Of a stretch of DNA of 34,271 bases, positions 19,772-30,989 are shown in pieces (the first letter of the stretch is position 1; each line of letters starts with the position of its first letter). Below the pieces are notes generated by a model. The model searched no databases. It had not been told where the DNA came from and saw only the letters and a list, made by a program, of their open reading frames with translations. The DNA lies in contig JAAPAO010000328.1 of the NCBI GenBank assembly GCA_013115145.1, positions 4,626-38,896 of the forward strand. Direction: 5' to 3'. Origin of the DNA: Perkinsus chesapeaki (Eukaryota > Perkinsozoa > Perkinsida > Perkinsidae). Position numbers and translations under genes: made by a program.

Positions 19772-22700
19772 TCAGCTCACCAAGTCGAGGAGGTCATCGT
19801 AATCAACACTAGATTTGGAATTCTTCTGCCCGCCGCTGCTGCTTGGGGCTTCCTTCATATTCACTTCGTTGATTTGCTGGTCCGTATCCTCCCGATGATC
19901 GAAGAGGCCGAAAATATCAGCGAAAGCATCACTAGGAGGTGGCGAGCTCATGGGCATCCTCGAATCGCTGATCTGTGAGGGCCTTTGCTCCTCCTGGATG
20001 CTTCGGACCGGGGGCGTGACCCATGGTGTCGGAACAGACGGTGGACGATAACTACTTGAGGATTGTTGAAGCTTATCTGAAAGAATAATAATTCAGCCAA
20101 CTTTTACCAAGTACAACACCTCCTTTATGAAACTCCAAATTGACTGTCTCTTTTGAAACTGTCGGTCGGGCCGATGAAGTGTTTCGACTCTTTCCTGCAG
20201 CAATCGACGCAGCTGCGTTCGTGAAAAACGTCTTCATCGATTCACCGCCTGCTTTGACATTCTTATTAGATTTCAAAGATTCCCAAAAAGAGAAACCAGA
20301 TGCCCTCGAAGCGTCCCCAACAGGCTCTTCCGAAGCTGCTGCTGACGGCGGTGGTGGTGGAACAACCAAGGAGGAGTTCGACCGAGAATCATCATCCGTT
20401 TCTCGTCGTCCTTCACCGGCCAACCCCAAGGGTTGCTCGGCCACATTTACCGCAACCGCTTGATGAGGCTCAGCAGCAGATACTTCTGTCAGCTCACGAA
20501 ACCGGGGCTCGAAAGCGGAAGTGTCGGAATCCCCCGGACCATTTACCAGCGTTCTTCCTGTTAGTTTTTCCTGGTTAATCGGCTTAGGATGAGCAACCTC
20601 ATCTGTTACGTTAGCGCTCGATAGCATTACTGGGGATGAGCCACCTTGATGCTTAACTGATGCCGAAGAAGTGCCCTTGTCGATATGTACCGCTGGCGAT
20701 GTCATATCGTCATCAACTTCGAAGGAGTAAGGCTTTGAGGCGACAGCCTCTCCTGTAGCATCACTCTGCTCCGGCGGTCGAGTGGCAACCTCACTCGTAG
20801 CCTTCAGAGTCAGGGGGATAGCCGACACTTGCTGGGAGGCAACGTGAGCAGAGGTCGCACTAATTGAGGCGCCACTGCTGATATTAGATTCGGGTATCGA
20901 TATCTTCACGGCATCACCTTCCTCTTCATTGGCATCCTCTACAAGCAGATCACTTCGCGAAGTAAACTCGTAGTCGTCGTCTGATGACTTCAAATGATCA
21001 CGTTCAAAGTACATTGAGGAGAGCACATCGCTGGTCTGACTGCTCATGGCCAGTTCTGTGTCTTCCTCCAAAGGTCCACCAATGCACGTGGTTGGATAGG
21101 CTTGTGCTCGTGGTGAAGGGGAAGCGTCTATTGCCTCCGGCATGGTCGGTATGCAATCAACGCTTGTCGTCGGCATCATGTCCGATGCCAATTCGGTAGA
21201 TATCCTTCCCTCTCGATCAACCGAGTGCAACAGCTCATTCTCACGCTGTGTTACAGCATCAGTCATTGAAGCAGCACCAACGGACACCTTGGGCACACAC
21301 TCAGGAGTATCACCGTGGTCTGTAGCCTGTGTCACTCGTAACTCATCCCTGACAATCTGGGGTGCATCCTCGAGGGTGTCAGTAGCTGCGGTATCACCGG
21401 CAAGCAGTTCATTAACCTCCTCATCGTCAGTTCCATCAACGCCACTAATTTCCTCAACCGTTGGCGTATCTTCTACTACTGGATTCGCCTCATTGATCGA
21501 CCTAGTAGCCACGTCCTCATGATTGGCAGACTTTTCACCATCAGCGGCAGCAGCAAAGGGAATTTCGGATGCATGCGGCGGAGAACTATCGCCCTTCTTG
21601 GTTACCAAATCAACGGCACCAGCTTGCATACCGCCCTCGCCTCCGCCGCCGCCGCCCATATAAGAGCGAAGCCTGGCCGTCTCGTCATCGTACCCAGTGA
21701 CTAGGCATTCATCACTGTCGTTATACTGTGCCATGTTATAATAACTGGTATCATCTCTGACAGTATGACCAGCAATGTTCTCTGCCTCGGTTCGACCCTT
21801 GATCACAAGCAGCTCGTCCGATACATCTTGACATTGCCTTGATGCTCCATCGCTACTAGCAGCAATCTCATCCGACGCATCGGTCCCTGTTAAATAATTA
21901 ACTCTCGGCTGGGCGTCGGATGGAGCGTCTGGTCTCTCTGATCCGCCATCCTCTCTAAGAATAACGTTTTCGTCACACGTCATTCCAGTGCCATCAACCG
22001 ATGGAGCTGTCAGTTGCCCATTGCCACCTCCTTTGGATGTGTTATCGTTGCCATCAGTGCTGGTAATCAAGGCCTCCTCCGCGCCGGTAGTCAGCACCGT
22101 CATGTTGATGGTTCGCAAGATCGGGACCGCGAGTTCGGAGGGTCCAGTAGATGCCCGTTCCGTCTCGGCATTTTCATTATCAATTACCGCGTCTCTCGTG
22201 ACGCTAAGCGCCGACTCGGAATGTACCTTGCTAATGGCGGCAGCATCGGGAGGGTAACTAACTTCGACCAGATGCTCGGGTGCCGAACTCAGCCCATTAC
22301 GAGCTTCGTCGATGATACCGTCGCGATCTTTCAGAAGGGCTCTTGCGTCCCTCGAGGAGGACCTCCTTCTCGTTGGTGAGGTGAGCAGTGCCGTCGGTGT
22401 AGCATCATCACTTGACGATGAGCATGCCGATGGCGACCGATCAGAGTGGTCTGTTCCTTCCAGAGACGCCACTGCTGCGAAGGTGTCGGCCACCATTGAT
22501 TGAATGTCTGCCGTCGAATGCTCCGGTGGAGGGTGGCTCTCCGCTTGGTCAGCTTTGCCGAGCTCCCTCATCCATGCCTCCACTGAGCTGTCGCCGTCTG
22601 ACGGCGGAGGAGGAGGAGGGGGAGGTGTCGGAGCAGCAGCTTCGGTGGGTACGCCAAGACTAATGACGCCTTGTCGAGCATTCGCCTGCGCTCCGCCACT

Positions 22701-24451
22701 GACCGCGGCTGAGATGCCACCGACAAACGAGGTGAAGAACTTGGATGACGATTCACCAAGTTTGCTAGATATCCTCGAGGCCGTGGCAGCAGTCGAATCC
22801 ATCACTCGCTTCAGGTTCTCATCGTAAACGTTCCCCTTCGCCGGAGCGGAGCCAGCGCTGGCTCCAAGCGCGTGCGGCGAGCCACCGCTTGCCGGTTGAG
22901 GCCGATAATGCTTCCTTAATGTTGCCGATGCCGCATCAACCGCTGGCATGTTCGTCTTGATCAGTTCCGTGAGCGACGCCAACGACGGCCGGCCTGAGGA
23001 ATTGATCATAGGAGCATTATCATCAGCATCGTGCTTACCGTCTGGATCAGAGCCATATTGCATTACTCGTCGAACTATCTCTTCGAGGATATCTTTCGAA
23101 GTCTCCAAATCGTTCGCATCGACGTCGCCAGCTCCTCCTCCTCCCCCTCCTCCTGTCGAACAAGCTTTCCACAAGTCTAGCAGCAGCAGCTTACCTTCCT
23201 TCATTTTTCTAGAGCTGCTTACCCTTATTTCCCCACCTCTATTCCGAATGCTCTTAACTCTTTCACTTTGCTCCTTCATCCTTCTACCGTCATCATACGC
23301 GAGGATCAGGGCCGGTAGGATACCACGCCCCGCCGCACCCTCACTTTGCCGCATTTTAGGCAGAACAGCTACGAGCGCTGACCACTGGGATAGGAAACAA
23401 AAGTAAAGCGAAGATGGAATGGCAGATTCCTCTACCTGCGCGAGAGACAGTCTCTCGAGGGGCTCCTCCCAGTTCTTAAATGAAGCATTGCCGCCTTCCT
23501 GACCAACCGCGACGGTGACACTATCATCATCATCCGCCAGTGGAGAGTCTGCGGCTACCACTGGTGACCATGTTAGAAAGTGCGCGATGGCCGCCAGACA
23601 CCAGACGTCTGAGTTCTGTCCAGGCTGGTCGATCGCCTGGCTGGGGCAAAACAACCCCATCAGCAATGATGTTAAAGCTGGACCGAACACTGTGCGGAAA
23701 ATGGTCTCGGGTGGCCACGAGCGATAAGCGGACGGAGAACTGAATACAGCTTCAGTAGCGAAGGTCGAGGCAGATGGTGGCAGGCAACTGCAGATGCCTA
23801 CGAGCAGGGATGACGTGTCAAGATGATAGTCAACAGCCCGAACAGTTGGCGTGATCCTGAAATAAACCCAAGTGAGATCGACAATGCTTTCGTGGGTTAC
23901 CTTAGACCATCCTTTCCTTCACGTATTAGGATATCTTGGAAGGATAGCAGACCGCTATATGTGACGCCCGCGTGATGAAGGCACCGCAAAGCCTTGGCGA
24001 GTCGATAGGTGAATATTAAACCGAAGTCAGAGTCACTATTCACACTGTTGCCAGCGATAACCATTTTATTATATTCCTCCTCGGTCAATCCCTTCCTCTT
24101 AGCAGACTCGGCAGAAATAAGGCTAGATGCTCGCTGGATGTCCTTCAGAGGTTCACCGTCAGCATCATCAAAGCACTCTGTGACAAGATAGAAGCACCCA
24201 GCAGTTGCTTGACAAACACCAAGTATCTTCACCAAGTCCTCAGCCCCATCCTCAGATTCCAGACGACACAGCCTGGTTAGTGTATTAACCCACACTGCTG
24301 ATCGTTTCATTTGTATTCTGGCGGCGCCGACGTTGATAGTGCCTCGCGGTGGACTGGAAGGCAACGGCAAGAGACGGATGTTGGTGCTTTCCTTTCCGGT
24401 CGGACGGTGCAGTACTCCTCTGAAGCTTCCTCCAGATAAATGAAGTCGCTG

Positions 24452-24489
<38 letters not shown>

Positions 24490-25142
24490 TTGAGGACATA
24501 CAAACTTCCACTGTATTCCTATCGACCTCTCTTCTGCCGGGTTGCCATTCCGGCATCAGAAGACCTTCGGGAATTATGTCTCCCCAGGACTCTTTACTGT
24601 ACTGTTCCCTGTGCCCAGTATCATCCATCTCCTCCTCCTCCTTCTGAGCTGCCTCCACCAGGGAGCCCATCGCAGCGTTATAGTCGTGGTTCAACCAATA
24701 GCAGTCATCGCTCTCATCCCCACACCACTGTCGAGTCGCCGTCACATCCGAGCCTCTCAACCTGGCCACCACCGACCCGGAGGAAGTAGCGGTGATGCTG
24801 AGGAGGTTATTCTCCAGCTTCCCACATCTGTGATTGCCTATGATGCACTCCACAACTCCTCCCGTCTCATTCTCCGGGACGGTCGGGAAGAATGCTCCCA
24901 TGCCCCAGGGAGAACCCCTTTCGATGTCACCAATATAACAGGCACCATTTGAGTAGAGCAGGGCTCCAATGCCCTCTGGCATCTGCCAAAAAAAGAAGGA
25001 AGAATTGATCTATTCCAAAACGACTAAGAGAATCGATCGATGAGAAAACACGATCGAAACCTTCCAGCAGTATTATCCCTACACGATACCACCTCGTCAT
25101 TTTATCACGAAATTTTCTAAATGCGGACAGTTCACCATCCAT
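19772..25142 (-). CDS. MORN-repeat pseudokinase with long disordered tail
   Basis: Four exons join in phase (25083-25142, 23901-24982, 20120-23856, 19772-20076; intron 24983-25082 is 100 nt, the others about 43 nt) to give about 1727 residues. The N-terminus has a MORN-type stretch (GIGALLYSNG, YIGDIERGSPWGMG). After a poly-Ser run comes a protein-kinase-like region: LAKALRCLHHAGVTYSG where HRD should be, VDYHL where DFG should be, YRSWPPE in the APE position and SDVWCLAAIAHFL as helix F. Catalytic residues are missing, so it is probably a pseudokinase scaffold. About 1000 residues of Ser/Thr/Asp/Glu-rich, low-complexity tail follow, with poly-Gly and poly-Pro runs. The last exon contains FADIF (an FxDxF motif) and DDLLDLVS (clathrin-box-like) just before the TGA. 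A donor at 20107 instead of 20119 would add four residues. The first exon is the least certain. Confidence 0.75.
24452..24489. repeat. (TGA)n microsatellite coding poly-serine
   Basis: About 12.7 uninterrupted TGA triplets on the plus strand read as TCA codons on the minus strand. They give a run of about a dozen serines between the MORN part and the kinase-like part of the pseudokinase. The tract is likely to be length-variable. Confidence 0.95.
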
Positions 25143-25239
25143 CTTTATATATCCATGACGTCTTATCCTATTAGGAGTGCAATAATGTTAAGTTAATGAC
25201 CACATCTATAGTGAATAGTATTATATTATTCTCAAACAG

Positions 25240-26445
25240 TTATTGGGATTCCCACCCTACCCCGTTCGGTGCCCACTCGCCCTCGTATGCTGATGGCATG
25301 GCAATGGACAAGGTTTCCAAACCATTTATGGAGTAATAGTCATCATTAAATACCAACACCTCAGCTCGCCAACTCGGATCATCTCGACGGTAAGCTTGCA
25401 TTCGATACTTTGGAAGAAGATCTATCCGACTTCGGTCCACTTCATCCGACCCCAGCTTCGACGCCGAATCCTTCACCGAGGAGAAGTACCTCTCGGAGAT
25501 GGCCTACATAATGCACTGCATTCACCTCTACTGGCAGTTGCTACCTGGTCAGCTTCATGCCCCTTTCTCATCTCCTTCTCACTTGGACATGGCTCCTCCG
25601 TGAAACTGACAATGCTGGGGGATGCTCCCATGGAAAACACTCATATGTCTGAAATCTCAAACGATATGAAACACAACTCGTAGACGAGGCCTTGGAAATC
25701 ATACTTGAAATGTATCTTGCAGTTTCTGTCGAAACTGATAGTCCGGAAACAGGCCGATCTTAACGTTTCCTCGAAGGCCGCCTGGCCCTCCCATACCGAC
25801 AACTCCGCCCACTTCTATGGGAAGATAAGGCACCTTAAAACCAAACCCAACTTCCCGAGGTGGGATGCTATTCTGTTGCTCTAATAAGATATCTTTTGCA
25901 TCCAAATCCTTCGCAGTGCGCTGCGCTTCCTCGGCTACCAATGCCGACCCCAGGCGTATCTTTTCGAGTTCCACCTCCTGCTCACTTGACCTCGAGCAGA
26001 GTGAAAGATATCTTTGCCAATCACCCCTCAACTCCTTGAGTTGTTTTCTCGTAACCCTCTCGTCTACCGTTAGCAATCTACACCGCTTCTCGAACCATTC
26101 CTGTAACTTCGTCCATGTATCTTCATCGCACCCGGAAGAAACTATGATCCTCCAAGCCTGCCTTCGAAGCGCTCTCAACTGCACTGATAACGCCGCCCTA
26201 ACCAAACTAGCATCGCTTCCCTCTTCATTCCTCATCATTGTTTCGGCAAAATTGTCCATAGGTTCATCTAACCGTATCGCCCTCTGCGCCAGAGCCTCCG
26301 TCTCCGAGCTCGACGAAGGCCATCCTAGGAACAAGCTCCCTCCAAGCGAGACAAGACAGGTGGTTGCTGCCAGACAGATGACCAGTATAACCGCACCACC
26401 TCGCGCTCGCCGTCTCGGAACGCCTCGAGAAGACGCAGGCATCAT
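25240..26445 (-). CDS. Signal-anchor membrane protein, unknown, with in-frame TGA
   Basis: Three exons join in phase: 25852-26445, 25545-25814 and 25240-25503 (introns 37 and 41 nt), 376 codons. The start MMPASSRGVPRRRARGG is followed by one hydrophobic segment (AVILVICLAATTCLVSLGG), fitting a type II signal anchor. A helical, charged and probably coiled-coil lumenal stem (QLRALRRQAW, TRKQLKELRGDW, EVELEKIRL) comes next. The C-terminal part contains several cysteines (RSACFRTISFDRNCKIHF, VYELCF, TEEPCPSEKEM). In exon 2 a TGA at 25641-25643 (codon 256, after SFEISDI) interrupts sequence that stays plainly coding on both sides (next VFSMGASPSIVSF). It may be a nonsense mutation, a sequencing error or an unrecognised small intron. 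No family is recognised; the layout resembles Golgi/ER lumenal proteins and it sits beside the glycosyltransferases. Confidence 0.55.
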
Positions 26446-26987
26446 ATGTTCACCTGTAATGTAAAAATGCCCCGACAAGGAATTGAACTCGGGACGTTCG
26501 GTGTTAAAGAAACATGGACAAGACGCATATCATGTTACACCAGACGGACTGTTGCCAACAAGGCATTCACAGAGCTCCGGGAAGCCTCTCTCGTGCTCTC
26601 TACCATCATCCTCAGTTATAATACCCTCCTCCTCGTGGCCAGCGGAAACAAACGGATCGAAGCCCCAAAGAGACGAGTTCACCTGTAACCTTTGAGAAGT
26701 GTCGTCTTCAGTATAGTACCTAGGGATAATACCATATAGAAGCCAGGAAAGGTATCGGAGTTCTCCAGCTGTAACATACAGTAAAGGATCGAGTATTGTT
26801 GAGAAGTGATATTATTAATATGACAGATTTAGTAGAGACCAACTTTGACGATTGTCTTCTTTTTGTGCCATCCGCAATCCTATCGTAATGTCACTTCATT
26901 ATTCTGCTTATCGGTCAGTTTTCACCAAACACACTACTTTTCGCTGAATACGGTAAGACTGATACCATCTCAAACTACAAAAATGTG
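26446..26987. other. Intergenic region upstream of the signal-anchor gene
   Basis: No protein gene is recognised in these 542 bp; the short plus-strand frames at 26446-26695 look like chance. The left part holds the tRNA-like/hairpin element described separately. Confidence 0.45.
26468..26564 (-). other. tRNA-like or hairpin element
   Basis: Read on the minus strand, the ends GCCTTGT and TCGGGGC pair at six of seven positions (two G-U), like an acceptor stem, followed by an A. AGTTCAATTCC near the 3' end matches a polymerase III B-box / T-loop. The interior forms a strong hairpin: GGTGT pairs ACACC and AACATG pairs CATGTT around a 14-nt loop, with a 6-nt bulge. D-arm and T-stem pairing are poor and the length (97 nt) is too great for an ordinary tRNA. 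It may be a tRNA pseudogene, an intron-bearing tRNA or another small structured RNA. It starts about 20 bp upstream of the signal-anchor gene's ATG. Confidence 0.25.
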
Positions 26988-29016
26988 TCAAAGATGATTG
27001 CGTATTGTCAAACTTGTCAAACTTGCGAAAGGTGTAGTCGTGAAATGAATTACTAAATCTCCGGCGACACAATTCCTGTCTCCCTACCCTCCCTCCACAT
27101 CCCTTCTCCACATACACCTTATCTCTTCGGCCCCCACATGATGAACCACCCAGGAGCCTGCCTTCACCGAACTCCATGTCTTCTCGCAGACCGGCTCCAT
27201 TGCGAACCTAACGTACCGTGTTTCCTCCCCAAAGCAAGACCCTCGACTACACAGAGTAGCTGCCGAAATCGTCCACGATCAGAGACGGCAGGAGCCGGTC
27301 GCCATCAATGCTGGTGTAAACGGCTTGCCTCAGATGAACGCCGAGACAAGGGTCATCCCCAAACACCATGCGGAGCTTTCCGAGACTGAATATCACCCAT
27401 CAGACCGGCCGCAAAGGGAAGAAGAGACTACTCTTTCAATCGAGATATCTTCCTCACAACATCTATCGACATAACCCTCACCACACCCCTACAAATCGAT
27501 GTGTATTAAACAATATATGTTGATTATATTACCGAGGATAAGTCGGGAAAGTCTCATATGGATAGATGCCCCAGGTATTATGAAAGTTATGTCCCTCATC
27601 CCGAGGGACCGGTGAAATGTAATCAATGAAGCCCCATAGATACCCAACAGACGGCCTGACTTAACCGACCAAGTTGATCAACTTGAAGTACACTACTTAC
27701 CTTCGCCGTATCATGTGGATGAGGGGCTCAGGCCGCAGGTATATATCATCATCCGCTTTAATAAGCATTCTGGCCTCCACGTTACGTGCCACCCATTCGA
27801 GGAATAGTAAACCTTTCTGAGAGTTATACCTGAGAAACGAAGTGAGTACCCCCACAGACACCACTTCAAACTTAAGAACCGTCATCGCTTCGGAGTCTGC
27901 GAAAACAAGCGACGATCGGAATGCATATAGACAATGACCATACGCCAAGCTACCTGGGCGGGCCAGCCCCGACACCGCTCGAGATGTAGGAGCAGCAGCA
28001 GCAAAGTTCATATGCTATTAGTCCTCACCCATCCCTTAACCACCTTAACCGTAGGGTAACTCCAACGCTAAACATGACTGGTCCGAGTTACCCAGAGACG
28101 CCTTAATAATATATCTACATGTCGCCCGCAGCTCTCGGGCATTCCCTCAAATAGTATATGTCACTTCTCCTCAGCCTCCCCAGAAAATAACTTCTTCAGT
28201 TACCGGATTCCTCATCCCCTCACCAACGTATGTGAGCTACCATATGCCCCTCCATTCTTCTTATAACCCCCTTCCGATTACCTGTATCCCTCCGGCACAT
28301 CCAGCAGCACAATATCGTTATAGACAGCTATCTCCTCACGCACTCGCCGACTCATATCCCCCTCCATGGCTCCAACTCGACCAAGGAAGAACCTTGCAAT
28401 TTCGAAAAACTACCTTCTGCAGCAACCCGACTATAAAACCTTACGAATTCGATTAATATTGGAAAGCTGCTTCAACAGCCTTCACGGATCAAGATGAACA
28501 ACAAATGCAAAGTCATTTTTAACTGTCTGCACTATATAACTCACACAATTCCTGTCTATCACACAATTGTCGTACCGTCGTATTACTAGCTTTATTTACT
28601 CTGAGATATTCTACCCATTACTAACTCCCTTTACTGCCCTATTTCGTGACTAACTATGAGCCCAATCTATAATTGTTGTGTTACAACGACTACTACGCTA
28701 TCCCTAACGAGATAGTGCAAGTCCACACTTTCAATGGGGAAATGTTCGAAATTATACAATTCGAACAAACTTGATGAGAAATCGTCGAGATTTTATTCGA
28801 TTGCAACGGAGAGTCGTCCGGGAAGCCCGAACTGAGTCCTGCTGAGGCAATCTACCGGGTGCGTAGAATGATACTATCTTCATAGCCCCTCCCCTCCCCC
28901 CGACTTGTATTTAACCCTTCCATCCTCTGCAAACACTCTCAACCACGTCCTCCTTATAGCATCCCTTTTCTCAAAGTTACCATTAGAGCTATAAATACCC
29001 AGGAAAATATCCGACA
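26988..29016 (-). CDS. GT31 beta-1,3-galactosyltransferase-like module
   Basis: Eight exons join in phase: 28905-29016, 28282-28392, 27701-27829, 27533-27655, 27432-27488, 27251-27385, 27118-27207 and 26988-27021. The product has the order of a GT31 beta-1,3-glycosyltransferase (transfer of Gal or GlcNAc from a UDP-sugar in the Golgi): SDIFLGIYSSNGNF, RDAIRRTW, FFLGRVGAM, REEIAVYNDIVLLDV, the metal-binding KADDDIYLRP, WGIYPYETFPTYPRG, VFGDDPCLGVHLRQA and WVVHHVGAEEI before the TGA. Five introns are 43-46 nt, one is 96 nt, and two are unusually long (28393-28904 and 27830-28281). The ORF 27831-28011 inside one long intron was rejected as an exon because EGYR joins YNSQKG directly. No in-frame start Met precedes the first conserved strand, and the frame can be spliced to the GT10 module upstream, so this may be the second half of one enzyme. 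Confidence 0.7.
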
Positions 29017-29143
29017 CTAAAATCACACATTTTTCCCAAAATTCGTCACTTTTGCCTACTTGCTTGCCGACGAGACCCGCAAAGTGTCTCGATTGTCGAC
29101 CAGAGCCTCGTCGAAAACGGTTCGTGGTATCTGCGCCACGAAA

Positions 29144-30182
29144 TTACCCCACCCCCCTAGAAGTGCAATATAACCGATAATATAAAACATCCAGCAGCAT
29201 GTCCTGATAGCTCCACAGGAATTTCATTTGCCTCTCCAAATCGTGCAAGAGCCCCAAAAACGATCCTACAGTTCGGACTCCACCCTCCTCCTCGACAGTT
29301 CTAACTCTTACCAATTTCAAAATAAGTCTCGTTGAAGGCTGCCACGGCATTAGCGAACATGGTCGATACCCGATAGTACCCGTTGTAGGCCGGGACCGTA
29401 TGATAAGCCAACGCCTGAACAACAATCCTGACCCCCTCAAGCTCCAAATATTACATTTATCATCGCCTCACTCAGAAAATCACGCTTGTGAAGATCATCT
29501 AGGATAATAGTAAATCGATAACGTTCAAAGGCTTTCTTGTAAACCTCAAACCTTTCGCTTGGCGAGCTGCGAGGATCGCCATCAAAGTAAATATGGTCGG
29601 CCGTCTCGGTGTGCTGACAGAGCTGGTGGTGCTATGTGAAGAGTGAGAACGCACCTCTGATGCTTGTGCATAGATCTGGAGCCATTCGCGAGGCCAATTG
29701 GTTGGCTGTCCAGTAGCCGAAAGTCCCTCTACAGGGGGGAATAATAGTGACACGAAGCTAGTTTTCTGAGATGCATGCATCGACGTAAGATTCTCCTGCT
29801 CGATTACTCTCATCAACAGTTCCTGAATAGGCACCCCTTTGTGATTAGGATCACTCGCATCCGTCGGTAAAGTGAACTCCACCTCATCTAGATGTATCAA
29901 CTCACCCCTCTCCCCGATGGCTCGAGTCTGCCCGAATGGCAACCAGGTAATATTATTGGTAAAAACATAACTGAACACATTCTCACAAGACGCCAGGCCG
30001 CCAGCTGCCCCTACTCGAAATTATCTATGTTAATGTCGGGCGAGGAGGGCGGAGCATGCAAATAGGCAGCCACGCACGAGCCATCATCTCCTATAATCAA
30101 CAAAAACTCATTTTTTGAATTGAGCTTTCTCATCTGACTGGAACTGCTTAATTACACTCCAGCGAATGCCATGGTTGCTCAT
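29144..30182 (-). CDS. GT10 alpha-1,3-fucosyltransferase-like module
   Basis: Six exons join in phase: 30158-30182, 30015-30090, 29655-29970, 29455-29613, 29312-29414 and 29144-29265 (introns 40-67 nt), ending at TAA 29144-29146. The hallmark region YRFTIILDDLHKRDFLSEAM-INALAYHTVPAYNG matches the GT10 donor-binding pattern (Y-F-E, then EK, then al..tvPvy.G). DNFDYVFTNNITWLPFG fits the N-terminal part. The substrate should be GDP-fucose with a Golgi acceptor. The N-terminus is unresolved: ATG 30182 gives 266 residues, short for the family and without a membrane anchor, so upstream exons are likely (an ATG near 30338 opens MRRPFLRRRYRAIGML). Using a donor at 29174 instead of reading to the TAA, the last exon (29175-29265) can be spliced via 29060-29130 into the GT31 module. 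Confidence 0.6.
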
Positions 30183-30989
30183 GATCAGTTTCACAGGGAC
30201 ATATTTCCGCCCAAACAGTCACAAGGTAAAGATGGGCATCCTGCCCTTCGGAAACATTAATATTCAATCTTTATACAAAGTGAGTAAGCATCCCAATCGC
30301 TCTATATCGGCGCCTTAAGAAGGGCCGCCTCATTCTCCCCTCTGACCGCCCAGGGGGTCCTCTAGCCCTAGCAACTCTGATACTAGGAGATACAAAATGT
30401 TCTTAATCGCAACTTTCAAAAATCTATTCCCAAAAAGTAAGCGTCGGATGGAAGCGTTCCACTATGCCCCCTCCCCCCTTCCACTACCAGTAGCCACTGT
30501 AATGTTATCATCGGTAAAGAACTGAACCTCTATAGCGACTGCTATACCGCACAAGATCCATAAAGTTAAGAACATGGAAAACAGATACAACTATGGTTCA
30601 TTCAAGGTCATTGACACCTTTTTAAGGACTATTTCAGTACCTCATCAAACTTATAAAAATAGTATCTGGTTCACACTGGTTGAAGTTGTTGAACGTATCT
30701 TTAATATACCTTCACCAACTTAACCAAAAATACGTTTATTAAACTGTAGTACTAGATATTTTATATATAACTATGGAAAGTTCCACATCATCCGTAACAC
30801 CTCTCTAAGCTTATAAAAATGCCTTCAACTTAAACAAAAGCGCTTTAGACCACCAACTGCTATATGGTAGTATAACACGACTGACAATCATTATGGATCA
30901 TCTAACATATTTACAATATTATATGATCCTCCTGCGTCACTGGACAACCCAACAACCTCAATAATAGAAACGGTTATTCTTTGAATAGC
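30183..30989. other. AT-rich region with a degenerate direct repeat
   Basis: This stretch probably holds unresolved 5' exons of the GT10 gene (30183-30345). The rest is AT-rich. Two degenerate direct copies share AACTATGG, then ACACC, then CTTATAAAAAT, then CCTTCA...CAACTTAA...CAAAA: about 30588-30730 and 30768-30840. The second copy is shorter. No gene is recognised in the remainder. Confidence 0.4.

Noticed and set aside
15861-26445. Reassigned stop codons in this genome
   Set aside because: TAA, TAG and TGA all serve as genuine ends of intact genes here (transporters 1-4, alternative oxidase, pseudokinase, GT31), so a wholesale code change does not fit.
27831-28011. Extension of the GT31 exon upstream to an ATG at 28011
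   Set aside because: Conserved GT31 sequence in the exon ending at 28282 (VLLDVPEGYR) joins in phase to YNSQKG at 27829, so the intervening open frame is better read as intron.
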